A stretch of DNA of 64,000 nt from Mucilaginibacter tundrae (GTDB lineage: Bacteria > Bacteroidota > Bacteroidia > Sphingobacteriales > Sphingobacteriaceae). The notes under the pieces are model-generated. The model searched no databases, was not told the origin of the DNA, and worked only from the letters and a program-made list of their open reading frames with translations. The stretch lies in contig NZ_JACCBZ010000002.1 in NCBI RefSeq assembly GCF_013408825.1, forward strand, positions 434,001 through 498,000, in the 5' to 3' direction. Shown here in pieces: positions 1-9,286 of this stretch (within the stretch, counting starts at the first letter, position 1; each line of letters begins with the position of its first letter). The position numbers and the translations under genes were made by a program.

Positions 1-261
1 GATTCGGGTGATGAAGATGTCATAGCAGCTTTTAAAACAACCTACGGGGAACTCATCACGGGTGGGGATAAGATGAAAGAAAACTTCGAGACAGTGATCG
101 ACGCGGGGGACTATTGGGCCGCCTTAAAAAAGATCGAAGGTAATGTCAGTAAGGGGAGATTTGCGCAACGCTTGGTGAGCCACCTCGGTACCGGCATGAT
201 CCCCAATTATATCAGCGAAGGCATCCAATACATTGTCGATAAAGTGAAAGGTGATGAATGA
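1..261 (+). CDS. OLD-family ATP-dependent endonuclease, C-terminal end (GajA-like), partial
   Basis: The reading frame is open from base 1 to a TGA at 259-261, so only the last 86 residues of a larger protein are visible. The tail contains KGRFAQRLVSHL followed by IPNYISEGIQYIV. That pattern resembles the C-terminal end of OLD-family proteins (ABC-type ATPase plus Toprim nuclease), where a KGxFAQ.L segment and an IPxYI..AI.YV helix close the Toprim domain. The next gene is a UvrD-like helicase whose ATG overlaps this stop, which is the gene order of Gabija (GajA-GajB). The ATPase and Toprim residues lie outside the window, so the family call rests on the tail and the context. Confidence 0.6.
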   Translation, partial: DSGDEDVIAAFKTTYGELITGGDKMKENFETVIDAGDYWAALKKIEGNVSKGRFAQRLVSHLGTGMIPNYISEGIQYIVDKVKGDE

Positions 262-2104
262 TCAGTTTTTTCACGACCTGGCGCTAATCCAAACAGATTC
301 CTCACAATGGGCGGCCTATCAATCAATGGAGAGCACCGCCGTCATCGCCGGACCTGGCAGCGGCAAAACACAGGTACTCAGCCTGAAGGCGGTAACACTC
401 GCACGCACCATGCATGCCCCGGCCGGGCTGGCCTGTATAAGCTATAGCCGGGAGACTGTTCGTGAATTGAAAAAGCGTCTGAAGCTATATGGCTTCATAC
501 CCGGTCCGCATGATTTCATCGGGACCATCCATAGTTTTAGTCTTTTGCACGTCCTACGGCCGTTCGGCGAGTTGTTTCCGGAATACGGCATACCATTCCC
601 TATAAAAATCATTCCCGGTGAAACTGCCAGGGAGATTTACCAAGGTGTTCTGGCCGAACTTGGCGTGGAGGAACCCCGCGATCTTCCGTCTATCGACATT
701 AACTGTTACCGGTCGCTTGCCATCCAGGGTTTGAGCACGATCACCAAACCCACAACGCCACTGATAAAAAAGGCGGCAAAGTTATACGAGGAGCGGCTTT
801 TCAAAACTCCTTACCTTGATTTTACCAGCATTATTAATATTTCTGCGCAGATGATCCATGAACAGGAATATGTCCGGAAAACGCTGCAAAGTAAGTTCCC
901 CTGGCTGCTGATCGATGAATACCAGGACTTAGGCAAAGCATTGCATGAAATGGTGTTGGAGCTGCTTTACAATGCCGGCATAAAAATCTACGCGGTCGGC
1001 GATATGAACCAATCCATTTACGGCTTTAATGGCGGATATCCCGAGTTTTTGGAAGAATTACTGGAAAAGGACGATATCAAAGGCATCAGGCTGGATGCAA
1101 ATTACCGCAGTACCCAACATATCATAGATGCGTCAATGGAAACCCTATTGCCCGCTCCGCCCATCCCAAAATATTTCGCCCAGGCGCGAAAGGACGAAGC
1201 CGCTGATTTCGCGTTCATCACTTGTGAAGAGGAATTGGAGCCGCAGTACGACATCACCGTAAAAAAGGTCATACCCTATTTATTGAAAAATGGTCTAACC
1301 TATAACGAGATTGCCGTGATCGCGGCTGCTAATAGCCATGTTAAACGACTCAGCGAGCACCTGAAAAATGCAGGCATCCCGTTTTATGTGGCCAAATGGG
1401 ATTTTGAAAACAGCAATCTTGTTGTCTGGCTGCAGGATTGCGCGGAATGGTGTATAAATCCCTCCTCGCAGTCCTTTGATGACATATTCAGGACCTGGTA
1501 CAATTTATTATTGCAGCATAGCGATGAACGGGCATTATGGGAAAGGATTCGTTTGAAGGTCTTGTTTTATAAGATACTGACGAGGGCTAAAGCAATGCCT
1601 ATTATGCTCGATTGGCTGACCTATTTGATCGATGAACTGCAATTAAAGAAAACACTAAAGGATTCCGAACAATTTCCGAATGAGGTCGAAAATCTTGATA
1701 TTTTGACCGATGAGGCCAAATTACATAATCTGAAAGGGGCAAGCCTTGAACGGTTCGCAAAGTTGGGGTTCCCGGATAATGAAGTCACCATCACCACCAG
1801 GCATAGTGTCAAGGGCCTGGAATTCGAATCGGTGGTCTTATTAGGCATGGAGGAGGGTAACTTCCCGAATTACCGGTATGCGAATAACAGTCCGCAAATG
1901 GAAGAAGAACAGCGCCTTTGTTATGTTTGCGTCAGCCGCGCTAAGAAGACCTGTGTGCTGATCCGCTCCAAGTTTTATACGATACCGACCAGGGACGGCC
2001 GGCTGTGGCGAAAGGAATCACAGGCTTCCCGGTTCTGGCTGGCGCTGCACCATCGTTTTGGCGATAAAAAGAATACTTTTGACGATAAAGATTTCCCTGG
2101 TTAA
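254..2104 (+). CDS. UvrD/Rep-like superfamily 1 DNA helicase (GajB-like)
   Basis: An SF1A helicase of about 616 residues. Motifs in order are Walker A GPGSGKT near residue 34, Walker B/DEYQD (LLIDEYQDL) near 220, motif III-type VGDMNQSIYGFNGG near 250, motif V-type RHSVKGLEFESVVLLGMEEG near 520 and motif VI EEQRLCYVCVSRAKK near 560. A GTG at 251 precedes the ATG at 254; I prefer the ATG. The start overlaps the stop of the upstream OLD-family gene, and SbcD follows after 12 bp, so the four genes look like one operon. A generic UvrD/PcrA repair role is possible, but the OLD neighbour favours a Gabija-type defence helicase. Confidence 0.85.
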   Translation: MNDQFFHDLALIQTDSSQWAAYQSMESTAVIAGPGSGKTQVLSLKAVTLARTMHAPAGLACISYSRETVRELKKRLKLYGFIPGPHDFIGTIHSFSLLHVLRPFGELFPEYGIPFPIKIIPGETAREIYQGVLAELGVEEPRDLPSIDINCYRSLAIQGLSTITKPTTPLIKKAAKLYEERLFKTPYLDFTSIINISAQMIHEQEYVRKTLQSKFPWLLIDEYQDLGKALHEMVLELLYNAGIKIYAVGDMNQSIYGFNGGYPEFLEELLEKDDIKGIRLDANYRSTQHIIDASMETLLPAPPIPKYFAQARKDEAADFAFITCEEELEPQYDITVKKVIPYLLKNGLTYNEIAVIAAANSHVKRLSEHLKNAGIPFYVAKWDFENSNLVVWLQDCAEWCINPSSQSFDDIFRTWYNLLLQHSDERALWERIRLKVLFYKILTRAKAMPIMLDWLTYLIDELQLKKTLKDSEQFPNEVENLDILTDEAKLHNLKGASLERFAKLGFPDNEVTITTRHSVKGLEFESVVLLGMEEGNFPNYRYANNSPQMEEEQRLCYVCVSRAKKTCVLIRSKFYTIPTRDGRLWRKESQASRFWLALHHRFGDKKNTFDDKDFPG

Positions 2105-2116
2105 ATCAATAATGAC

Positions 2117-3358
2117 ATGAAAGTTCTACACACAGCGGACTGGCATATTGGCCAGCTTTTTCACACGTATGACCGCACCTTTGAACACCGACAATTCCTG
2201 CAATGGCTGGTCGGCATAATTGTAAGCGAATCGGTGGACGTACTATTGATATCGGGGGATATTTTTGACCTATCTAACCCTTCGGCCTCGTCGGTACAGT
2301 TGTTTTATACCTTCCTAAATCAAGCTACGAAAGCCAATCCCGACTTGCAAATCATTGTTACCGCCGGAAACCATGATTCACCTTCACGGCTTGAAGCGCC
2401 CAAACCGTTGCTCGAATCATCCAAAATTCATATTATTGGTTTGGTCGAACGTGATGCCGACGGTGCGCTTGACTATGAAAAACTGATCATCCCTTTAAAA
2501 AATAAAAATGAAGAGGTAGAGGCCTGGTGCCTGGCCGTGCCATTCCTTCGCACCGGCGAATATCCGTCATTGGCAGATTGTAGTGATCCCTATGCTGAAG
2601 GCGTGGCTGCGATGTACGGTGCGGTTTATGCAGCCGCATTAGCACATCAACAGGATGGACAGGCGATCATTGCCACGGGCCATTTGACCGCCGCCGGTTC
2701 AGAACGCACCTCAGCAGATGAAGATGAACGGCCAATCATGGGCGGGGTGGAATGTATCGCCGCTGATGCATTCCCGGCAGGCCTTAACTATGTCGCGCTT
2801 GGGCACATCCATAAAGCCCAGAAAGTTGGCGGCAAGGAACATATCCGCTATTGCGGTAGCCCCATACCGATGTCTTTCACCGAAGCGAATTATAAACACC
2901 AGGTATTGAGTTTTGAACTGAATAAAGGCAAGTTAACTGATCTGAAATCCATTGAAATTCCGATCGCGGTTTCGCTAAAAAGGATCCCGGATATGCATCA
3001 GCCCTTAACCAATGTGCTCGCTGAATTGCTTGCCTTGCCTGATGAGCAGCCCACAGGGCCGACACCTTACCTGGAAGTCCGCGTATTGCTGGATGCGCCC
3101 GAACCCGGATTGCGCCACAAGATCGAGACGGCTTTACAGGGAAAGCCTTACCGCTTAGCCAAAATAGATGCGCGGCACCCCGTGCAAACTGAAGACGCGG
3201 CCGCAGAATTGATTTCCGGCCGGAAATTAACCGATATCAAACCGGAAGAGATTTTTCAAACGATGTACCAGGCTAAATATAACGCCATGCCGCCGGAGAT
3301 ACTGGTCAGTCTTTTTAACCAGGTAAGCACCGAAATTTCACAAAGGGAGGCCGTATGA
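2117..3358 (+). CDS. sbcD: Exonuclease subunit SbcD (Mre11-like phosphoesterase)
   Basis: A 413-aa calcineurin-like phosphoesterase with the full set of metal-binding motifs: DWHIG near residue 8, SGDIFD near 46, GNHDS near 83, GHLTAAG near 190 and LGHIHKAQ near 228. This is the nuclease subunit of SbcCD, which cleaves hairpins and protein-blocked or double-strand DNA ends together with the SbcC ATPase. The stop overlaps the sbcC start (ATGA), which implies translational coupling. It lies 12 bp downstream of the UvrD-like helicase, an arrangement that suggests it belongs to the same operon rather than being a stand-alone housekeeping pair. Confidence 0.93.
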   Translation: MKVLHTADWHIGQLFHTYDRTFEHRQFLQWLVGIIVSESVDVLLISGDIFDLSNPSASSVQLFYTFLNQATKANPDLQIIVTAGNHDSPSRLEAPKPLLESSKIHIIGLVERDADGALDYEKLIIPLKNKNEEVEAWCLAVPFLRTGEYPSLADCSDPYAEGVAAMYGAVYAAALAHQQDGQAIIATGHLTAAGSERTSADEDERPIMGGVECIAADAFPAGLNYVALGHIHKAQKVGGKEHIRYCGSPIPMSFTEANYKHQVLSFELNKGKLTDLKSIEIPIAVSLKRIPDMHQPLTNVLAELLALPDEQPTGPTPYLEVRVLLDAPEPGLRHKIETALQGKPYRLAKIDARHPVQTEDAAAELISGRKLTDIKPEEIFQTMYQAKYNAMPPEILVSLFNQVSTEISQREAV

Positions 3359-6300
3359 AAATTTTAGCGATTGGTATCAAAAATTTAGCTTCACTGGAAG
3401 GGGCCTCCACCATAGACTTTACACAGGAGCCGCTTTGTTCTGCCGGCATCTTTGCGATTACCGGGCCTACGGGCGCCGGGAAATCGACCATTCTTGATGC
3501 GATATGTTTGGCGTTATACGGCAAGACACCGCGTTACTTGCAAGGAAAGGAAACGGGCATCGATGTTTTCGACACCTCCGGCTCAACGATCGCGCAGGGA
3601 GATGTGAGGGGAATATTGCGTGACGGTACGGCGGATGGTTATGCTGAAGTGGATTTTGTGGGCACTGATAATGAGCGATACAGGGCATCCTGGAAAGTTA
3701 AACGAGCTTATAATAGGGTCGATGGCGCTTTGCAGGGGGAAACACTTTCATTGACTAATTTAAATACCGGACTGCCGTTCCCGGGCCGGAAAACAGAAAT
3801 ATTAAAAGAACTGGAGCGCCTAGTCGGGCTCAATTTTGAGCAGTTCACCCGGTCGGTACTATTGGCCCAGGGTGACTTCACGGCTTTCCTGAAAGCCAGC
3901 AAAGATGAAAAGGCATCCCTGTTGGAAAAACTGACAGGTAATTATATTTATACCGAGATCTCCAAGCTTGTTTTTGAAAAGTTTAGGGCAGCAGAACACG
4001 CATTAAGGGATCTCCTACTGCAAAAAGAAGCTTTCGCCTTTTTGGACGACGAGCAACGGGAGTTGCTGGAGCTACAACAAGGGCTGCTGGATCAGCAGAT
4101 AGCTGAGTTTACCATCGTTGTTGCCGGGCTGGAGCAGGAACATACCTGGCACCTACGCAAGTTGGAGTTGGATCAGGCGGTAACCGCCGCCGCCGCGACG
4201 CTGTCAGCGGCATCTGATCAAAAGGAAAACGCTGCGCCCCGCTTTATTCAGCTTCAGCGTATCAACGAGGTGCAGCAATGCCGGACTTGGGTAGAAGCCC
4301 GTGACCAGGCAGCTACCCAACAAAACCATAAAGCAACCGCGCTCGCGACGTTAAAAGAAAAAGCGGGATTACTAACCGGCGAAGAGGGCACAGCGCAAAC
4401 GGCACTAGATCTGCGGCGTGCTGCGGCCTTGCAAAGCAAAATGGACAGGTCAGCGGCCAGCCCCATTTTGGAGCAGGCAAAACGATTAGACGTACTGATC
4501 AATGAAAGGCGTGAACAGGCAGATAAAGCGGAAATCACGTTCAAAGAGGCCTCTGGTAAAAAAGTATTGCATGACCTAAAGGAAACCGGCAAAAGCCAGC
4601 AAATTAGTCAGCTTCAACTGCAAATTGATAAGCTAGAAGACTGGAAGGAATCCAATAAGCACCGCGAGCCATTATCGGTGCATTTTACGCTGATCTCCTC
4701 TAAATTAAGGGACGCTGGCAACCTGCTTTCTAACCGGGTACAGCTGGCGGCGGATTTGGAGACAAATGAAGGATTGCTGGAAACTACGATCGGCAGCATT
4801 GCCACTGCAACAGATGCGCTCGCTGAAAAAAACACCGCTTTAGGTAATAAAAAGACTGCGCACGATTTAAGGTATACCGCACTCAAAGCCATCGCTATTG
4901 ACGAACTGAACCAGCGCAAGGCTACAACAGATGCCGCGGTCGAAGATATCATCCTGGCTACGGCACAATGGCGATTGCTGGCGCGTGAATTAGGCGAGCA
5001 AAAATTGATCGAAGAACGACTGACGAACAATAGGTCAGCTGCTGAAACTAAGGATGGCCTGTTAATTTCCAGCCGGGAAAATTTGGCAGCTGTCAAGATT
5101 CAAAAGGAAACTTCGGCTAAAATATTAGAAACGGCCAGATTGAAAGTCGCAGATAATGTCGTGAGTTTACGCGGCACCTTAAAAATGGAGGAGGCCTGCC
5201 CCGTTTGCGGGAGCCTGGAACATCCTTATGCCAGTCATGAGCCGATGCTCGACAGTGTGCTAACGGCGATAGAAGCGGAATGTAAACAACAAGAGCAGGC
5301 CTATGAAGAACATTTTCGGGTGGTGTCTAAATTATCAAATGAGCTTTTGGCATTAACAGGCCAGAATTCCGGGGATGAACATTTATTGAGCGAAAAAGCA
5401 ATAGTAATCAGCACGCACAATGACAAATGGCAAACGTTCCTGGTATATGCGGCTTGCAACGCGATCGCAGACGCGGACAAAGAGGCTTGGTTGCTTAAAA
5501 AAACCCTAGAAACTAAAAAGGAGCAGCAAACGCTGGCCGGACAGATCAATGGCTTTAACCAGGAGCAGCAATCCCTTGAAACGCTGGGAAAAGAAATTAG
5601 CGCTGAAGAATTACTGATCGCGGGAATCAGCAAAAACCTTGACATTAAAGCGCACGAACGACAAACGCTAAGCGAAGCTATCGGGCGTTTGAAGCGGGAA
5701 TTGACCAAAAGCAATGCCGATCTGGGCGCATTACAAACTGAACTGAACCCGCATTTCAACCAAAGCGACTGGTTTGCCAAATGGGAGGAAGAACCAGAAG
5801 TTTTCCTCCAGCAACTTAGCCATTTTGCTGAGCTATGGCGTAAACAAATCACGCAATTGGAAACGGACAAAGGTGCAATCAAAATCTCCCGTGCGGAATT
5901 ACAGGGGCTACAGCAACAAACTGGGGAATTGCAGACCGCAGTGGATAAAACCGCTGCTCTCTTTGAACAGATCAAAGATGCACTAAGTAAAGAGACCGAT
6001 CAACGTGCGGGACTCTTTGCTGGAAGACCAACGCTTGACGTTGAGCAAGAACTTGATGGCAAAATCAATACAGCGGAGGAACAAGTGAAATTGGGTGAAA
6101 ATGCGCTGCAAGTGATCAAGGATAAAATCACCCAAAATAAGGCAGAAAGTGAACAAGCTTCAAAAGAACTGATCGCCCTTGCCAAAACAATTGAACAGAA
6201 TGCAGGTAAAACCGATGCCTGGCTCAACGCTTATAATTTAAAACATTCCGCGAATAGCATTACAGTTGGCCAACTGGAAGAATTGCTTTCTTATTCCTTC

Positions 6301-7092
6301 GAATGGCGGGAAAATGAAAGCGGCCTGTTGAAAAAAATCGATGAAGAATTGACGGCGGCCAAGTCCGTGTCTAAAGAACGGGCTGAAAATCTTACCGGTC
6401 ACCTCGAAAAACGAATATCAATAAAAGAGCCGGAAGAAGTCGATCTTTTATTAGCCGAAAAGAAAGCGGAAGTGGACGATCTTAAACATCAAAAAAGCGA
6501 AAATGCCTTTAAGCTGGAACATGACGAACAAAACAAAACGAAAGCCTGGCAACTGGCGCTGCAGATAACGGAAAAGCAGGAAGTGGCGGATAACTGGGGC
6601 AGGCTAAACGAGATGATTGGTTCGGCAGATGGCAAAAAGTTCCGGCAGATCGCCCAGGAATTTACGCTGGACGTGTTGTTAACCTTCGGCAACATACACC
6701 TCAAAATACTGAGTAAGCGTTACCATATTGGCCGCATACCGGGCACTTTGGGCTTGCAGGTAACCGACCGGGATATGGGCGATGAGCTCCGGACTATTTT
6801 TTCCTTATCCGGCGGAGAATCCTTCCTGGTTTCGCTCGCACTCGCCCTGGGTCTCGCCGAGCTGTCATCTAGTAAAATGAACGTCGAGTCCTTGTTTATC
6901 GATGAGGGTTTTGGCTCACTTGATCCTCAAACTCTAACTATCGCCATGGGGGCCTTAGAGGGACTGCACAACCAGGGCCGAAAAGTCGGTGTTATTTCAC
7001 ACGTACAGGAAATGACGGAAAGAATCCCTGCTCAAATCCAAGTAAATAAACTGGCAAATGGGAAAAGCGAAATTAAAATTGACTTAATATGA
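3355..7092 (+). CDS. sbcC: Exonuclease subunit SbcC (Rad50/SMC-like ATPase)
   Basis: A 1245-aa SMC-type ATPase. The N-terminus has Walker A GPTGAGKST (about residues 37-45). Long Glu/Lys/Ala/Gln-rich coiled coils flank a central zinc hook CPVC (about 615-618). The C-terminus has signature LSGGESFLVSLALALGLAEL (about 1150) and Walker B LFIDEGFGSLD (about 1182). These are the hallmarks of SbcC/Rad50, which pairs with the SbcD nuclease. The start codon overlaps the sbcD stop. The gene closes the forward operon; a 406-bp gap with inverted repeats follows. Confidence 0.94.
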   Translation: MKILAIGIKNLASLEGASTIDFTQEPLCSAGIFAITGPTGAGKSTILDAICLALYGKTPRYLQGKETGIDVFDTSGSTIAQGDVRGILRDGTADGYAEVDFVGTDNERYRASWKVKRAYNRVDGALQGETLSLTNLNTGLPFPGRKTEILKELERLVGLNFEQFTRSVLLAQGDFTAFLKASKDEKASLLEKLTGNYIYTEISKLVFEKFRAAEHALRDLLLQKEAFAFLDDEQRELLELQQGLLDQQIAEFTIVVAGLEQEHTWHLRKLELDQAVTAAAATLSAASDQKENAAPRFIQLQRINEVQQCRTWVEARDQAATQQNHKATALATLKEKAGLLTGEEGTAQTALDLRRAAALQSKMDRSAASPILEQAKRLDVLINERREQADKAEITFKEASGKKVLHDLKETGKSQQISQLQLQIDKLEDWKESNKHREPLSVHFTLISSKLRDAGNLLSNRVQLAADLETNEGLLETTIGSIATATDALAEKNTALGNKKTAHDLRYTALKAIAIDELNQRKATTDAAVEDIILATAQWRLLARELGEQKLIEERLTNNRSAAETKDGLLISSRENLAAVKIQKETSAKILETARLKVADNVVSLRGTLKMEEACPVCGSLEHPYASHEPMLDSVLTAIEAECKQQEQAYEEHFRVVSKLSNELLALTGQNSGDEHLLSEKAIVISTHNDKWQTFLVYAACNAIADADKEAWLLKKTLETKKEQQTLAGQINGFNQEQQSLETLGKEISAEELLIAGISKNLDIKAHERQTLSEAIGRLKRELTKSNADLGALQTELNPHFNQSDWFAKWEEEPEVFLQQLSHFAELWRKQITQLETDKGAIKISRAELQGLQQQTGELQTAVDKTAALFEQIKDALSKETDQRAGLFAGRPTLDVEQELDGKINTAEEQVKLGENALQVIKDKITQNKAESEQASKELIALAKTIEQNAGKTDAWLNAYNLKHSANSITVGQLEELLSYSFEWRENESGLLKKIDEELTAAKSVSKERAENLTGHLEKRISIKEPEEVDLLLAEKKAEVDDLKHQKSENAFKLEHDEQNKTKAWQLALQITEKQEVADNWGRLNEMIGSADGKKFRQIAQEFTLDVLLTFGNIHLKILSKRYHIGRIPGTLGLQVTDRDMGDELRTIFSLSGGESFLVSLALALGLAELSSSKMNVESLFIDEGFGSLDPQTLTIAMGALEGLHNQGRKVGVISHVQEMTERIPAQIQVNKLANGKSEIKIDLI

Positions 7093-7164
7093 TTACATGG
7101 TCAATAAGCAATAAAATGGTTTACCATTTCCGCCCTCTTAAAATAAATGACTGATCAAAGCCAT

Positions 7165-7320
7165 GTTTTGGTCATACCAAAACGCTTGCCGGGACACCCG
7201 GACCCGGTATGCCGCACTTCGTTTAGCATAGGGTAAAACTAAATCATGATATAAAATCTCGCGGTATGATGTAGATTTTATCCCGGTATAAAGTACCCTG
7301 GTATAATAGGCTTGTTCCAC
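7165..7320. repeat. Hairpins and degenerate CCGGTAT-type repeats after sbcC
   Basis: The 7093-7498 gap contains no convincing gene. It has a perfect 8-bp hairpin (GTTTTGGT/ACCAAAAC, 7165-7183), a second hairpin (CCGGG-ACA-CCCGG, 7189-7201), and at about 7250-7305 short degenerate units of the type TCGCGGTAT / ATCCCGGTATAAAGTA / CCTGGTATAA. These units resemble the repeats between the mob genes at 39269-39500. The first hairpin could help end the sbcC transcript, although no clear T-run follows it. Confidence 0.45.
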
Positions 7321-7498
7321 GAGAACGCAGAGGAAACTTATTTTATATGAATGAACAGTATAATTTTCTTTTATGCTGCTTTATTGTGCGACTTACAGAA
7401 GTCAGTTTTGTTATTATATTTCAGTAATAGGTCAGAAGTAGATCGGATTGGCCTTTAAAATTCATAATACTATATTAGCGGCAAAACTTTAACATATT

Positions 7499-8284
7499 AT
7501 GATAATGAAAAAGCTTCAGGGAAAAATCGCGCTTGTTACCGGATCTGAATCAGGTATTGGTCAGGGTATAGCAGTTGAGTTTGCCTTAAACGGAGCGAAT
7601 GTTATTATCACTTATCTTAATGATGAAGCTGCCGCACAAAACACGCTTGTAAAGGTAAATCAAGCTGGTTGTGAGGGATTTGTTATACAAGCCGATGTAA
7701 GTAATGAGCAAGAAGTCGATTTCTTATTTGCAACTGCTTTTGAACATTTTTCGCATATAGACATTCTTGTCAATAGTGCAGGTGTCCGAAGCGTAGACAA
7801 ATATATTCATCAGCTCAGCTTTGATGAATTTGATAAAACGATCAAAGCGAACTTGTATAGTACATTTCTCTGCTGCCGCAATTTTATTAAACATCGGTTG
7901 GATCAAGGCGGTTATGGAAGAATTATCAATATTACATCCATCCATGAAGAAATTGTAAGTCCTGGAAAGACTGATTATTGCGCATCTAAATCTGCAATAC
8001 GAGGTTTATGCCGTTCCCTCGCTATGGAAGTTGCAGATAAACAAATCACGGTAAATAACATCGCCCCAGGTATGATACTTACTCCGATGAACCAAATGGC
8101 CATAGACGATCTCAGTTATCGTAAAAGTTTAGAAGCACGTATTCCGGCTAAAACTTCTGGAACTCCTGAAGACATTGCAAAAGCAGCCTTGTTTTTAGCT
8201 TCAGACGATGCGGCTTACATTACTGGAACCACTCAAATAGTAGATGGAGGATTGAATTTAAATCGAGCACAGGGAGCGCGATAG
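7499..8284 (+). CDS. SDR-family NAD(P)-dependent oxidoreductase
   Basis: A 261-aa classical short-chain dehydrogenase. The cofactor-binding motif TGSESGIG is at about residues 14-21, NSAG at about 92-95, catalytic Ser147 in NITS, and Tyr160/Lys164 in YCASK. The C-terminal APG and ITGTTQIVDGG segments are typical of glucose-1-dehydrogenase / 3-oxoacyl reductase-like members; the substrate cannot be deduced. Two in-frame ATGs (7499 and 7505) could serve as the start. It stands alone between the sbcC operon and a convergent minus-strand gene, with composition unlike the mobile genes on either side, so it looks like an ordinary metabolic gene. Confidence 0.88.
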   Translation: MIMKKLQGKIALVTGSESGIGQGIAVEFALNGANVIITYLNDEAAAQNTLVKVNQAGCEGFVIQADVSNEQEVDFLFATAFEHFSHIDILVNSAGVRSVDKYIHQLSFDEFDKTIKANLYSTFLCCRNFIKHRLDQGGYGRIINITSIHEEIVSPGKTDYCASKSAIRGLCRSLAMEVADKQITVNNIAPGMILTPMNQMAIDDLSYRKSLEARIPAKTSGTPEDIAKAALFLASDDAAYITGTTQIVDGGLNLNRAQGAR

Positions 8285-8298
8285 TTTATTTTTAGAGG

Positions 8299-8333
8299 AA
8301 ACCTTATCACAATTGGCAAGCGAGGTGCTTACC
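8299..8333 (-). terminator. Conserved 3' element, copy 1 (AAACCTTATCACAATT plus hairpin)
   Basis: Sixteen bases AAACCTTATCACAATT (plus strand) are followed by the hairpin GGCAAGC-GAGGT-GCTTACC. The same block occurs at 20161-20196 with a matching hairpin of different sequence. It lies between the SDR gene and the convergent 8403-8738 gene, about 70 bp past the end of the latter. Unlike copies 2 and 3 it has no GC-rich second hairpin, so terminator activity is uncertain. Confidence 0.4.
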
Positions 8334-8402
8334 AGTTATTTTGGCTGCCAATATAGTATTTTTATTATAAACAATGGCGTTCAGGTCAGTGTCATTAATG
8401 GA

Positions 8403-8738
8403 TCAGTTACATGATTTCATCTGATCGTATTCTCGAAAAGCCATTTCCAATCCATCGGGCCTTGCAAATATTGAGATCATAGATTTCTCGCCCTTATACA
8501 ATAAATTGTACCACTCATGTAAAATATTAGCGCGCGAAACAACTTCCAAATTCTCCAATTTACATTTCGGAAATTTTGGCTGAATTTTTTCGGCATACTC
8601 CCGGATACTGTCTTCAATGTCTTTCAGGCTATTAATACTATTCTGTTGTGGCTCAGACATTAGCATTCTGCAATGTTTTTGCAATGCTTCAACTAATAAG
8701 TTTGCGGGCTTATGATAAGTAATCTCAACAATCCTCAT
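8403..8738 (-). CDS. Hypothetical protein, 111 aa
   Basis: I do not recognise the family. It is a soluble, mixed-charge protein with no signal peptide or membrane segment and two Cys (CRML, PKCKLENL). The frame is clean and its codon use looks coding. It converges on the SDR gene and is separated from the PRTRC cassette by about 320 bp, so it is probably transcribed alone. The coordinates assume the most upstream ATG, which begins MRIVEITYHKPAN. Confidence 0.6.
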   Translation of the reverse strand: MRIVEITYHKPANLLVEALQKHCRMLMSEPQQNSINSLKDIEDSIREYAEKIQPKFPKCKLENLEVVSRANILHEWYNLLYKGEKSMISIFARPDGLEMAFREYDQMKSCN

Positions 8739-9057
8739 AAATACAAATTATAGGTTTGACTTGCTTGCGCCGAAATAGTGTGGTCTCATTCATCATAATC
8801 TCCATTGACTTCCTTAAACAAGTTTTATCTTAACAAAAATACTATTTATGCCCAATGATCTAAAATAATCGTAGTGTCTCGGTTTAAATTTTATCGAGTT
8901 TGAAAAATAAAGAATAAAACCAATATCCACCATTTATAAAAAAAACGACGACTGTTTCATTAGCTAAACCGATACTAAAACAGGCGGCGAAAGGGCCCCG
9001 GCATGGCCGGGGCCGCCGGGCATTTTGCACCCGGCGTTTGAATACCGTTTGAACTTA
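8739..9057. other. Intergenic gap with a GC-rich double hairpin
   Basis: I see no gene here. The right end has two adjacent inverted repeats: GGCCCCGGC-ATG-GCCGGGGCC (8994-9014, perfect 9-bp stem) and GCCGGG...CCCGGC (9015-9035). They lie 25 bp past the end of the PRTRC operon's last gene and may mark its 3' end, although no T-run follows on either strand. Confidence 0.5.
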
Positions 9058-9285
9058 TTACCGTTGCCTGTTGCGCATTTGTTCTCTCATATAATCCTCA
9101 AACAGCCTTTCCCGGTTGCGTCTTTCCGCATCCTTTTTGCTGCGCCTGTTATAACCCCACAGGAACAATATCCAAATACCAAAGGCCACCGCAAATGCGG
9201 CAAATGGGTTTTTAGCGTTTGTTGCGCCTAATAATGCACCCGTGGAAATGAAACAGGTGATGATAAAATATATTGCAGTTTTCAT
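9058..9285 (-). CDS. Small two-helix membrane protein, 75 aa (paralogue of 20231-20458)
   Basis: Residues 1-24 and about 28-46 are hydrophobic and are followed by a strongly basic tail ending in a series of Arg. The protein shares its whole length with the 75-aa protein at 20231-20458: the MKT..YFI start, the GALLGA segment, the FAVAFGIW segment and the basic tail are common to both. It is the last gene of the PRTRC operon, one base after the ThiF gene. The function is unknown; the position inside a mobile element suggests an accessory membrane factor. Confidence 0.7.
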   Translation of the reverse strand: MKTAIYFIITCFISTGALLGATNAKNPFAAFAVAFGIWILFLWGYNRRSKKDAERRNRERLFEDYMREQMRNRQR

Positions 9286-9286
9286 A

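Noticed and set aside
4254..6227. Several long minus-strand frames inside sbcC
   Set aside because: They are antisense to the coiled-coil region, where biased Glu/Lys/Gln/Ala codons leave the opposite strand open by chance.
7138..7320. Minus-strand 60-codon frame downstream of sbcC
   Set aside because: It runs through hairpins and degenerate repeats and its translation has no protein-like pattern.
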